NCBI GenBank assembly: GCA_009760855.2
Contig: WPIO01000010.1
Coordinates: forward strand, 886,501 to 950,500
Direction of reading: 5' to 3'
From: Cristatella mucedo
Lineage: Eukaryota; Bryozoa; Phylactolaemata; Cristatellidae
Length of the DNA: 64,000 nucleotides
In this document: positions 1 through 9,209 of the stretch, in pieces
Numbering within the stretch: the first letter of the stretch is position 1
Layout: the number at the start of each line of letters is the position of its first letter
Notes under the pieces: generated by a model
The model's input: the letters and a program-made list of their open reading frames with translations, nothing else
Told to the model about the DNA's origin: nothing
Databases searched by the model: none
Translations under genes and position numbers: made by a program

Positions 1-2
1 CC

Positions 3-302
3 GCACCATATATATCTTGTACTCTAGAAAAAGCCATTAAAGCAGGAATATCTAAAAAAATCAATTCAATGGTAAATCAAGCAAAGACACGTGCGCCTAA
101 TCCAGAGGTTCGAGAAGCTATTGATAATGTTCAGAAAGGCTTAGCTGAAGTGTTAGAAATTAATCCAATTACTGGCACTTCAAAGAAATCAGAAGACAGA
201 ATACAAGATTTGGATAAGGCTAATCTACTTGATTTTCTAAAAGATACTAATAGGGGGTATGTTCCGAATTCTGTAAAGAGATTAATAAATCGAATTGACT
301 AG
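3..302 (+). CDS. Unidentified ORF of the virus-like element, 5' partial
   Basis: The reading frame is open from the window edge, so the Met at base 69 is probably internal and the gene begins outside the window. About 99 codons are visible before a TAG. The product is polar and looks helical, with a Lys/Asp-rich end. It has no transmembrane segment and no motif I recognise. It sits at the head of a plus-strand series of short, closely spaced genes with the same AT-rich composition, so it is probably a gene of the same element. No function is assigned. Confidence 0.45.
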   Translation, partial: APYISCTLEKAIKAGISKKINSMVNQAKTRAPNPEVREAIDNVQKGLAEVLEINPITGTSKKSEDRIQDLDKANLLDFLKDTNRGYVPNSVKRLINRID

Positions 303-320
303 GAAAACAAAGATCTAAAA

Positions 321-473
321 ATGTTTGAAATAGCGGTAAAGTTAGGAGAAAAAATGAAGTATCTAAAACCAAATAAAACACTGGGAAAGGCAGCTAGTAA
401 CATTTACGATTATGCTTCTAATTACTATACTAGCATTAAGGTTGAAAGAACAACAGAAATACCAGACAAATAA
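321..473 (+). CDS. Small unidentified ORF (50 codons)
   Basis: A short frame starts with ATG 18 bases after the previous stop and ends with TAA. The product is Lys- and Tyr-rich (for example KTLGKAASNIYDYASNYY) and shares the codon bias of its neighbours. It could be a separate small gene or the frame-shifted remnant of a longer one, since many genes in this block are broken. I do not recognise it. Confidence 0.3.
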   Translation: MFEIAVKLGEKMKYLKPNKTLGKAASNIYDYASNYYTSIKVERTTEIPDK

Positions 474-552
474 TTTTCAACACGAAATTATAAAAAGGAA
501 TTGCTTGATATTATTAATGTGATAGGACAAGGAAGGTAAAGTACGTCCTAAA

Positions 553-914
553 ATGAGATCTATGATAAAAGATACAAAAGAAGAAAATCCCCTCCATTAT
601 TGTATACTATTTACTTAGAACTGAAAGATAATAAAGAAAAAAGAATCATAAAAGAACAAAAAGTTTTCAATTATTTTAAATCGATTTTTGCTACACAAAC
701 TGAAATAGTAGGCACGGATATTGAAGTAATTTCATTGGTTGTAAAAAGCGATTCGGAAGTATTTGATAAGATAGAACTGTGGATTCGTGAACCTGCTGCT
801 GGAAATACTGGAGCAGTAAATTCTATTAGTGCTGCTGTGGATTATCTTGGAAAATCTAGAAAAGTACCAAAGTCATACATTGCTAAAATCAATAAACTTT
901 TGTATGATATATAG
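553..914 (+). pseudogene. Unidentified ORF of the virus-like element with a probable frameshift
   Basis: The frame ending at TAG 912-914 is open from about base 552 but has no ATG of its own. An ATG at 553 lies in another frame and would run into it after one indel near 597. About 105 residues are visible. They mix beta-type hydrophobic stretches (TEIVGTDIEVISLVVKSD) with a helical end. The gene lies directly before the solo LTR. No family is recognised. Confidence 0.35.
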
Positions 915-923
915 AAATGACAG

Positions 924-1151
924 TGTAGTTCGTATGTAAGTGTGTATGTATGTATTGTATGCCGGCTTCTCTGATGAGCCTGTGATGTGGTATGGACACA
1001 GGCCGGTAACCCGCTGGTGAGGAGATGCTAGACTCGAGTGTGAGAAGGTGACGAAGGTGACGAAGTCGTGCGTCTTGCTGTACCGTGCCATGTGCAATAA
1101 ACCGTTGGCGTTGTTCATCGGCTGGCTCTCTGATGGGCGAACCAAACTACA
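924..1151 (+). mobile_element. Solo LTR with perfect 5-bp target-site duplications
   Basis: A 228-bp block starts TGTAGTT and ends AACTACA, which are perfect 7-bp terminal inverted repeats of the canonical TG...CA form. It is flanked on both sides by GACAG (919-923 and 1152-1156), the 5-bp duplication expected from an LTR-retroelement integrase. It contains AATAAA at 1096-1101, so the LTR is read on the plus strand. It is far richer in GC than its AT-rich surroundings. No internal retroelement genes are present, so it is a solo LTR left by LTR-LTR recombination. Which superfamily it came from cannot be told. Confidence 0.85.
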
Positions 1152-1227
1152 GACAGGACTTCTTAATGTAGCTAAGGAGATTCTAAAAAATGTTGAAACA
1201 ATAAAAAAAAAGATACTATTGCAAGCA

Positions 1228-2070
1228 AAAAAGGTTATGTTTTTAATCTAACTGGAACTACTAATCCTATTAGAGTACACATTGATGATCCTATCAAACT
1301 TAGGAACAAAAAGTTTAAGATATGTTTCAAAAAGTTTGCTGGAACAAATTATATTAAAAAATATAACTACTTCTAATAATACTTTTGTTTATAGAGTTAG
1401 TGGTGGTTATGAGCAGACTATAAAAATCAGACCTCGAATTTACTCTGCTGTATCTGATGATGTAAACATTGGAATTGCTGATATGATAAAAAAAATTCTA
1501 TTACTCAATCTGGATTTACTACTGATAAACTTGTATTAGGTATTGATACTGCTACTTCTAACTCTTGAATTACTATGCCAGTTGGTTGGACATTTCTTGC
1601 TAGTAAGTCTAGTAAGTCTAGTATATCAAGCATACTTGGTTTTACTGGTTCTGCTTATACGACAGACACCGATGTTTCAAAACTTTATCCTACTATTACT
1701 TACAAAGTAGTTTGTACACCAAATGTTAAATTTGTTTCAGAAAATAAAGTTTTTGTTTCTGAATTAAACTAAATTCTTGCAAATTATAATTTGGTTGCTA
1801 GTGGGACAAGTTATATAAATAATACTGAAACGCAAGTGTTAAGAAGTTTTGCTTATAATTTCTACCCATGGGAACAGATTGTATAAGAACCAAAAACTAT
1901 TGAATATCACAACATAGTTGGAGATTCTATTTCTGATATATTAATTATTATTACAGATCAAAATTTAAAATTTTTAGATTTTGGTTGACAGCAAACAACT
2001 ATTGTTAAAGAAATTATTGAAATATAATAGTATTACTGATGTTGTTGCTACAATAGAAATTTCAAAATAA
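1228..2070 (+). pseudogene. Structural-type gene A of the virus-like element (minor capsid/penton-like), broken
   Basis: Reading across frames gives one protein-like series. It has an N-terminal block LTGTTNPIRVHIDDPIKL, a middle with VSGGYEQTIKI, a block SSISSILGFTGSAYT ('LGF' motif), and a C-terminal beta stretch ISDILIIITDQN ending VVATIEISK before TAA 2068-2070. Several stops and at least three frame changes break it. The order and motifs resemble the small structural proteins, perhaps penton or fibre-base type, of adintovirus/Polinton-like elements in invertebrates; this is from memory of the family. It pairs with the next gene, whose two ends are similar. Confidence 0.5.
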
Positions 2071-2119
2071 TATAAGAGTCTCAATAAGGTTAACAGGAAC
2101 TACGAGTTCAGAAGCAAAA

Positions 2120-2877
2120 ATGTTAGTTCAACCAATTATACTTGGATCAAATTCTGGATATAATAAAGTACGATTGCGAAGAGTAGAATTTACTACACAA
2201 AAATATGTTGGTAACATAATTAAAGGAGTAAATAATGCGATTTACTTTAAGAGATTACCAGCAGCACCAATACCAGAATTTATTTTAATTCATGAAGAAT
2301 ATTATGTCAGCGGAAGAGTTGTTACTATTATAAATCAGCAATTAACAGCAGTTGGAAGTATTTTCAATCCAAGAGGTAGAAATGTTGGTGAAATAGTATT
2401 TAGTGTTGATACTGATGATAAAATTGAAATGCAAGTTGTTGGTTCGTATAGAGTACTTTTTGGCTGTGAAGATTCTATTAGTGATAGTTTATGTTTTAAC
2501 TCAAAACAACAAGGAGCTTTGTATGATTCACAAGATAAATCTGCAAATGCAGCTGGTATTTATAAGGCTTGGAATAACCTTAGAGAATATGGAGAAAGAT
2601 TTACAAGTATTGATTGTAATTTGGTTGATCCATTTAAAAATTATATAGAAAGAAGAGAAAGATTTGCAGAACAATCATACTCTTTATTTTTTGTTAGCAC
2701 AAATAATATTGTTGTTGGTGCGGAAAAGTTGATTTACATTTAAGAAATGTTGTTTACTTACTAACTAAAGGAGATATCAACGGAATACGTAGTGTTTTAA
2801 TAAATTTGACAGATCAAGATGGAAATGCTATGTAATATATATCTGATATTATAGCTACGATTAAAATTTCAAAATAA
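2120..2877 (+). pseudogene. Structural-type gene B of the virus-like element, related to gene A, broken near its 3' end
   Basis: An intact stretch of 207 codons (2120-2743) is followed by the rest in other frames. That part includes a block like INGIRSVLINLTDQDGNAM, one in-frame stop, and a terminal IATIKISK before TAA 2875-2877. The LTGTT block upstream of the ATG and the ITDQ...ATI.ISK end match gene A, so the two look like diverged tandem paralogs or two subunits of one structure. The product is beta-rich with no transmembrane segment. A capsid-associated role is inferred from position just before the capsid gene. Confidence 0.5.
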
Positions 2878-2889
2878 TATATAGAGCAG

Positions 2890-3081
2890 ATGGGTAGCTA
2901 TGCTAAAGTTAGTCATGGAAGAATAACCGGCGGAAAATACCATGGATCTGGCGTACTTGATAAAGTAATTGATGGAATTGAAAAAGCAGCACCGGTGTTA
3001 ACTGGACTAGCAGGACTTTGCAAGAACATTGCTAACAGAGGCTTTGGAATGCATCACGCTAGGAAAGTAATTGAGTTATAA
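2890..3081 (+). CDS. Small basic Gly-rich protein (63 codons) of the virus-like element
   Basis: An intact ORF starts 12 bases after gene B. It has a Gly/His/Lys-rich N-terminus (HGRITGGKYHGSG) and a central amphipathic to hydrophobic helix (VIDGIEKAAPVLTGLAGL). It is small and basic with an amphipathic helix and lies between structural genes, as expected of a minor virion or core protein. I cannot name a family. It is one of the few undamaged ORFs in the block. Confidence 0.45.
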   Translation: MGSYAKVSHGRITGGKYHGSGVLDKVIDGIEKAAPVLTGLAGLCKNIANRGFGMHHARKVIEL

Positions 3082-3103
3082 GCAAAGAAAGAGAAAATTG
3101 AGT

Positions 3104-3485
3104 ATGCTAACAGAACGCAGAGAGATGGATGATAAATTTGACGAAGAAAGAAGAAAAAAGGAGCTTGAGTATAGAGTTGGAGGAACGTAAAAAAGAAGAA
3201 GACTATGAAAGAAATATTAAAGGGATGGACATTGAGATAAGACGAGCAGTCCTTGACAAACTTAAACCAAAGAACAAAAAGAAATATAAAGCAAAAATGG
3301 AAGAATCTGATGAGGTGGAAGACTATTCAGAGACACTTGAAGAAAATGATCCAAAAACATACAAAGAAATAGAGAAAGTAATCAAAGAGAAAGCTGTTGT
3401 ACCTGCTGAACGTACTAGACCAGATGGATATGGTGGATACATAAAACAAATTGGAGCTGGCCTATATATTCAGAGTAGAAAATAA
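3104..3485 (+). pseudogene. Highly charged coiled-coil-like protein of the virus-like element
   Basis: An ATG at 3104 opens a Glu/Lys/Arg-rich frame that ends at about 3190. The frame from 3129 carries on with the same type of sequence to TAA at 3483-3485, so one indel near 3170-3190 is likely. The product is almost all charged helix, then a Gly/Tyr-rich tail (DGYGGYIKQIGAGLY). There are no cysteines or membrane segments. A scaffold or core protein is possible from its position between structural genes, but no family was recognised. Confidence 0.4.
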
Positions 3486-3512
3486 ATTTCTACTTTTTTA
3501 TATAGAGAAAAA

Positions 3513-5197
3513 ATGGCAAGTGCTCCCATAGAAACAATACTTGAATTAGGTGATTCTTGTTTTCCTAACTACAAGATTACAGATTATCAATACAGAGAGT
3601 TCTAACAAACTAATGGAAATGAGAGTAATAGTATTGCAAAAAAATTAGTAACATTTACTGTTCCTGGAGAACAAAAGCTTTGTTATGTGTTATCGGATGC
3701 TTATCTACTGCTTGAAGGACAACTTCAGGTTCAAACAGTTGCTGCTTTTGCTGCACCTGCTAGAAATCTTGCTGCCGGTTTGGTTAACAATGCAGGTGCT
3801 TGGATGTTCAGCTCAATGAGGGTTAGGCTTGGTGCAGAAGAAATAGAAGGTCTTCATTTCAACAAGGCCACGGAACAGTTTCAAATCTTATTGGTCTCCT
3901 TACTTATCCGAATGATTATAACCGAACAGAAGGACTTGCAACTGGATGGAGAAAAGGATGAAGCAAGTTCGTTTGATGACATGTGGAATGCTAACCGTAC
4001 TTATGTCAGCCCAGCTGCAGCTGCAGCTACAGCGGCTACTAATTATATTGGTTTTGTATACAGAAGAAGACTTTCATATACCTTGGCTGATAATCAAGGT
4101 ATGTTCGGTATTTCACTTCCACTTTTAAGATTTTGCCGAGCTGGTTTGGTCTAGTGGTTAAGGTGCTCGCCCCGACAAGGTCGTGGGCTCGAGCCCTGAG
4201 GCATATGTGAAGCGCCTGAATAGAGATTAAGTTCTCTTGGGGCGCTATATAAATGAATTATATATTATCTGGATTTTGTGCAGATATGAATAAAATTCCT
4301 TATAATATTCAATTTACACTTGAAATGACAAGAGTTGGTGGTAGTGATTTTGATGCAATTATGACTGGTGTGTCAGGAACGGCTGCTAATACTGAAAATA
4401 CGATTGGTACAAGACTATCAGTAATTAATCCTGCTGCAGGAGGTATTAAATTAAATAATGATGATGGAGTTTGGACTGGATTCAGAATTAACATGTCAAA
4501 AATGAGATTGACGGTTTCTTGCATTACTCCTAAAGAAAGTATTCAAAGAGCGCTTTCGGATGTATCAAGTGAAAGAGCAAAAAAAACCATACTTAATTAG
4601 AGTCAGACGTTATGAAAATATGACACTAAACAATTCCAATCAAGGTCTAAAATATGCTAGAACTCTACCTGTACAAAATACTATTGATAAAGTTAGATGG
4701 TTGAATGTAGCTGCACAAAATTATTACAAATACAATGACTATGCTGGAAATGTTTGCACATAAAACAACTGAGATATCAAAAAGGTGACTGTACTTGCTA
4801 ATAGTTCAAAACAATATCCTGCTATTGCTAGAAAAAAAGTTATCCTAAAGACGGGAAATGTTCAACTGAATATCTAGATTTCACTGAGTTTAGAAAACAA
4901 TATCTCGGATTAAATGAAATTACAGAACCAGTTGGTATAACTTTTCCTGAATGGCTATCACTTTATCCAATTCATGTTGTTGATCTGCAATGTAATGGGG
5001 AGCCTCTAAGAATTACTTCCAAATTTGATGTAAGTATTGAGTTCAATAGTCAAATTCCTGTTGCTAATCCTGCTGCAACCATTATTGTTCATTACTTACC
5101 TATCTGTGACAACACTGCTGAACTAACTTCTAATGGTAATGGTTCACCATATACTTGCAGTAAAGTAAAATTTGTTTATGATGGAACTGACATTTAA
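3513..5197 (+). pseudogene. Major capsid protein (double-jelly-roll type) of a Polinton/adintovirus-like element, broken and split by a SINE
   Basis: An ATG at 3513 opens a frame that meets a TAA at 3604. The series then continues with the motif LVNNAGAWMFSSMRVRLG, a typical strand region of double-jelly-roll capsids in this group. Frame changes occur near 3880-3950. The coding is interrupted at 4135 by a SINE and resumes at about 4272 with a region resembling the 'F.D..K..Y....TL..TR' segment of these capsids (FTLEMTRVGGSDFDA). More frameshifts follow at about 4595 and 4760-4870. The C-terminal part has EWLSLYPIHVVDL, also characteristic. The last frame ends at TAA 5195-5197. Total length suits a capsid of about 500 residues. 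It is clearly inactive. Identification rests on motif memory, not on a search. Confidence 0.7.
4135..4257 (+). mobile_element. tRNA-derived SINE inserted in the capsid gene (family 1)
   Basis: The body begins GCCGAGCTGGTTTGGTCTAG, with an A-box-like stretch and a B-box-like GGGCTCGAGCCC. It ends with the tail AGCGCCTGAATAGAGATTAA followed by GTTCTCTTGGGGCGC, then an AT-rich end. The 7-bp direct repeat GATTTTG flanks it (4129-4135 and 4272-4278) and is a plausible target duplication. Nearly the same element occurs at about 16.66, 35.47 and 35.61 kb in host DNA. It is slightly shorter here because the stretch between the two boxes is reduced. Confidence 0.85.
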
Positions 5198-5220
5198 AAA
5201 AGAATTAAACCAGAAATATA

Positions 5221-6041
5221 ATGAACAAATGTTATTTTGTACAAGGTTCGGATGAGTGGAAAAAATTAATGTCTTTGAATATTGATGGTTTAGAAGTTTA
5301 TTCCGTGCTTGGAAATGAGTTAGTATTTGGAGATAAAACGGAATTAGACATAAATAATTGCTAATAGAAAACTAAAAAAATACATTGCTAATAATTCTAG
5401 TATAAAATTTTCTCCAATGGTATTCGGTAAAGTATTTGAACCTATTGCTGCTAAATTTTTAGAAATGAAACTTGATGTAAAAGCTTGATAATGCAAATGA
5501 TTGTTTTAATAGTGATGGCGTATACAGATATTATCCTGATGGAATAATAGAAGGAAATACTTTAGTAGAAATAAAATGTTTACGGAGCAGAAATATTATT
5601 GAAGATTTTATACCAAAACAGTATCATGCACAATGCTTACTCGGTTTGCATATGTTAAAATTAGGTGAGTGTTATTACTCTGAGTTTGAAATTGTTGTTC
5701 CTGGATTAAATTGTGAAGAACCACCACTATATTATATTGCTGCGGGAAATGTTAGAGTACCAAGTGAATACAAATTAGATATGCCAGTTAGAACCCATAC
5801 TTTTATGCTATTGCTCAAAGATGAGAAGTACTTTGATTTTGAGTTTGATATCATAAGCAAATATGGTAGATTTAACAATAAAAAAAAAGGCTATGATATA
5901 AAATATTATATAAGATCTTTGATACAAATAGTAGAAGAAGATGATAGTGGTAGATTTTCTAGAATAGTGCCTATTGTTAAAGAAGTACTAGATAAATCAC
6001 AAGTTTTAATTAATAATTATATAGATGAGTCGAAGGCATAA
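5221..6041 (+). pseudogene. YqaJ/lambda-exonuclease-like nuclease of the virus-like element, frameshifted 5' half
   Basis: An ATG at 5221 begins an N-terminal part with QGSDEWKKL, as in YqaJ-family nucleases. Two frame changes, near 5360 and 5490, separate it from the intact remainder. Motifs of the PD-(D/E)XK fold are visible: DGIIEGNTLVEIKC holds the acidic and E-x-K residues, and PKQYHAQCLLGLHML matches the Gln-containing helix. The last 131 codons are uninterrupted to TAA 6039-6041. Such enzymes digest DNA ends during recombination-type replication in phages and in several Polinton-like viruses. The stop region overlaps the start of the fibre-like gene by 17 bases. Confidence 0.75.
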
Positions 6042-6888
6042 TTGCAACGACTATGTAACTAGAATAAATGGTTTCATATTATCTTATCTTGATGCAAATG
6101 GAAACAGAATTATTAATATGGCAGATCCTGTTAATGACGGAGATGCTGTAACAAAAGCATATGCTGACTCTAATTTTATTGTAAATGGAAGTCCTTCTAT
6201 AAATATTCAGAATAGACCTGTTTCAAATCTTGCTCCTGGTGTTGATCCAACATATGCTGTTAGTGTCAGTCAGTTATCAAATTATGTTATTAAAACTGGG
6301 GATACAATGACTAGAGATCTAAATATGAACGGATTTGCTATCAATTCAACTTACCGGAATTCTAGTACTACTACTCCAACAGTTCTTCCTGATGATTTTT
6401 GTGTTACTTATGGTGGATTAAAACGCGATGTATTATTAAAAAACTCTCCTGCCACTACAAACTTAAATATGAATAATAATTCTATAATCAATGTTGCAGA
6501 TCCTGTTAATCTTTCTGATGCAGCAACAAAATCTTATGTTGATAAAACAATTAAAAAAAATAACAGAAGTGATTACAGTGCCATTTAATCCTAGATCTAT
6601 GAATTCTATTATTAATACTTCTGTTGCTTACTTTTGGCAAAATAAGAATGCTCCTCCACTAATAATACTAAGTGCAATGGCTGTTGGTTCGTCTAACTGT
6701 GTCTTTTTTAAAGACCAAATACTGATACTTCAGTTGCATCTGGAGAAATACGTGCTATAAATACCTCGTCAACTAGAAAAGATTTTAAATATTATGCCTA
6801 CTTCAATAGACTTCCTACTGATTATTATTATGTTTACAACCTAGGAAACTTAAAGGTAAATCTATTAGTTAGCTACATAAGTACCTGA
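6025..6888 (+). pseudogene. Tail-fibre/attachment-like repeat protein of the virus-like element, 3' part frameshifted
   Basis: The start ATG at 6025 overlaps the nuclease gene. The first 187 codons are intact and carry repeats typical of fibre proteins: NMADPVNDGDAVTKAYAD, NVADPVNLSDAATKSYVD and GDTMTRDLNMNGFAI. The 'MNG..I..V.DPV...DAATK.YVD' pattern is widespread in phage and giant-virus fibres. After about 6590 the frame changes twice, and a beta-rich C-terminal part can be followed to TGA 6886-6888, where it overlaps the end of the convergent Cys-rich gene. A role in particle attachment is inferred from the repeat type only. Confidence 0.6.
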
Positions 6889-7308
6889 GAAGTATAAACG
6901 GACTAGTGAGACAATTAATTCTTTTAATTTAGTTGCTTTGCGCTTACATTTGACTAAAGAAAATAATTTTGCGATATGTTGCATTGATTCATGTTCTAAA
7001 CAATGAGGAGTACAAAATAACTCAGGACACCTTTTTAAAGTGTTTCTTTGCAAAAAACACATCTTTGTTGGTCTCTGTTTAGAGTATTTATTAGTTGCAT
7101 AATAACTGTCTGCACAAATTATTATCTTGTTATTCCTTAGAATACCAGAGTCGAATTCTGTTTCAGTACTATCTAAGTCACAGATATCACATCGCATTTC
7201 ACATTTTAACTTAGGTCTTCGTTTAATATTTTTACAAATTGGATGACCTGACTTTAAATTATCAAGTTCGCTAAAAGACTTTGAACATGTATTACAAAAA
7301 GTTTCCAT
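6865..7308 (-). CDS. Cys/His-rich putative zinc-binding protein (147 codons)
   Basis: An intact minus-strand ORF converges on the fibre-like gene. It starts METFCNTCSKSF and carries many Cys and His residues in pairs (CNTC, CEMRCDIC, CTPHCLEHE), suggesting two or three zinc sites, within a Lys/Arg-rich chain. No named zinc-finger class fits exactly. Its start lies 63 bases from the start of the divergent integrase gene, so the two may share a promoter region. A regulatory or nucleic-acid-binding role is only a guess. Confidence 0.5.
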   Translation of the reverse strand: METFCNTCSKSFSELDNLKSGHPICKNIKRRPKLKCEMRCDICDLDSTETEFDSGILRNNKIIICADSYYATNKYSKQRPTKMCFLQRNTLKRCPELFCTPHCLEHESMQHIAKLFSLVKCKRKATKLKELIVSLVRLYFSGTYVAN

Positions 7309-7371
7309 TTCTATAGAAGGTCGTTTTTAACTCTAAAAGAAAGAAAAAATGAGGGGAAATCCAACCCGGTT

Positions 7372-8196
7372 ATGGATATAAGCCAGATATTCAAACCCAG
7401 ACCAAAAGTAATTTCAAAAGGTTTCTTTGATATAGTTGATCCTAAGGAAAGTCATCAAGCAGACATTTTGTATATGCCCAATGATTCTGGATATAAATAT
7501 GCTTTGAGTGTTATTGATGTTGCTAGCAGATGTATAGATTCAAGACCACTTAAAACAAAGTCTTCTAAAGAAGTAACACAAGCTATAATAGATATTTATA
7601 CAAAAGGTTCTTTAAAATGGCCCAAGAAGATAACAGTAGATCCCGGATCTGAGTTTAAAGGAGAGTTCATTAAAGAAATGAAAAGCCTTGAAACACAGGT
7701 TATAGAAGCTACTAGTAAAAAGAGTGTTGCACTTGTTGAAATAATGAATAGAACAGTAGCAGAAAGAGCTTTTATTGTGCAGTATGAAACGGAATTAGAA
7801 AGTATTAACAAAGGAGATTATGAAAGAAATAAAGAATAAATTTATAATTTACCAAAGATGATCTATTATCTAAATAATAATATTACAAGAACAATTGGTG
7901 AAGAACCTGCTAAGGCAATAAAAAAAGAAGCAGTACAAATAAATAGACCAAAATATCACAAAAAAGTAGGAGAACGGAAAAAATTATTAGAACTTGGGAC
8001 AATTGTTAGATATTTAAAGAACCTAGAACCAGGTGAAGGAGAGAATGAAAAGAGAAGAAGAGCTACTGATCCTATATGGAGTTTGACTAGACATAATAAT
8101 GTTAGAATAATGATATTCAAAGAACAACCAGTCCGTTTATGGGTAAATGATGTTAAGAGATGTTTTGTTAGAGAATTAGAGAAGAGTTGCAAGTGA
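7372..8196 (+). pseudogene. Maverick/Polinton-type retroviral-like integrase, one in-frame stop
   Basis: The catalytic core is clear. The first Asp is in HQADILYMP, followed by YKYALSVIDVASR, then WPKKITVDPGSEFKGEF with the second Asp, and the Glu in a VEIMNRTVAERAF segment. After a TAA at 7837-7839 the same frame continues from 7840 to TGA 8194-8196 with NNNITRTIGEEPAKAI and a C-terminal SH3-like end containing RRRATDPIWS, a hallmark of Polinton-family integrases. The protein lacks an evident N-terminal zinc domain. The enzyme would insert the element into host DNA. Apart from the single stop it is the best-kept enzyme of the block. Its stop codon abuts the stop of the next, convergent gene. 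Confidence 0.88.
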
Positions 8197-8595
8197 TTAA
8201 ACAGGAGTAGTTTCTCTTTGTGAACGTTCTGCTATACTATCTTCAAACTCTTCTTTTGTAATTACTACATCAGATAAAGCATGTAATATCTTGGAAATAA
8301 ATTCTGTGTTAGAATTAAGAGTAAATCTTTTTCTTTTATCTATTTCAACAAAAGCACCATCAATTGCTACTAGCATTGCAGTTAGTGCTGAAAAGAAAGA
8401 AACTACATGAGTAATATCTGGAAAAGATTGAATATAAGTAATAGAAACCATTACTCCTATGGCTATTACTGTGTTTATAACTTTAATTATATATCTTACT
8501 CTTGTTAGATTTGTTAAACATGCTCTGACTTTAGCATTGTATTGAATAGTTTCATTATATCTTTGAACAACAAAATTTTTTCTTAAATCAGACAT
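8197..8595 (-). CDS. Two-helix membrane protein (132 codons) of the virus-like element
   Basis: An intact minus-strand ORF runs tail to tail with the integrase, with the two stop codons adjacent. The predicted order is a basic, Asn/Tyr/Arg-rich N-terminus (residues 1-30), two hydrophobic segments (about 38-56, VINTVIAIGVMVSI, and about 64-80, VVSFFSALTAMLVAI), then a charged cytosolic-type tail. The layout recalls small SLATT-like two-helix proteins, but I cannot assign a family. That it stays open while most neighbours are broken is notable. Confidence 0.5.
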   Translation of the reverse strand: MSDLRKNFVVQRYNETIQYNAKVRACLTNLTRVRYIIKVINTVIAIGVMVSITYIQSFPDITHVVSFFSALTAMLVAIDGAFVEIDKRKRFTLNSNTEFISKILHALSDVVITKEEFEDSIAERSQRETTPV

Positions 8596-8659
8596 TTACT
8601 ATATAAAATAAAAGTTTTTATCTCCAAAGTGTTCTTGAAATATATGAATAATTTTGACT

Positions 8660-9209
8660 TCATTTTGGAAACATGCAATCACAAACATCATTATATTTAT
8701 TATCATAGTCTGTTACTATAATTTCTGGAACACCTAATTCTTCAAGTTCTTTCTCATCATCACATTTAGATTTCCAAGATTCTTCATCTTTATCATAAAA
8801 GCAATCATTAGTATTATGATTTTTCTTCCATATTGCGTCGCTATCATAAAAATAATAACCAGTATTATGATTGCAAAAGCTATATTCTTTATTTTTTAAT
8901 TTAGAATAAATTGATAAAACTTTCTTATATCTACCAATCCAGTAAATCTTTCGAATTTCAACCTTTTTTTTTCTTTACATTTTCTAATGTGTTTTTCTCT
9001 TAGTTTTCTTCTAAAATAAGTAGCTTTAGAAGTAAATTTTTGTAACAGATAATCAAAACTATAATTTTTATAAATGTAAGCAAACAAACATGTGTTATCT
9101 TTAAGAAAGTATACTTTGTAACAAACATACTTAGATTTTTCACATAATTTGGTACATCAATTTTTTGTATAGAATATTTATTGATTATATTTTGAACCCT
9201 TTTTTCCAA
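8660..9209 (-). pseudogene. Decayed ORF with a basic N-terminal and an acidic C-terminal half
   Basis: Minus-strand coding-like sequence can be followed through three frames, with frame changes near 9090 and 8900. The upstream part is Lys/Arg-rich (REKHIRKCKEKKRLKFER). The downstream part is Asp/Glu/Asn-rich with several Cys and aromatic residues (CDDEKELEELGVPEIIVTD) and ends at a TGA at 8660-8662. Codon composition matches the element. No family is recognised. Confidence 0.35.

Noticed and set aside
1048-1251. ORF crossing the right end of the solo LTR
   Set aside because: It spans the LTR boundary and the target duplication, so it is a chance frame.
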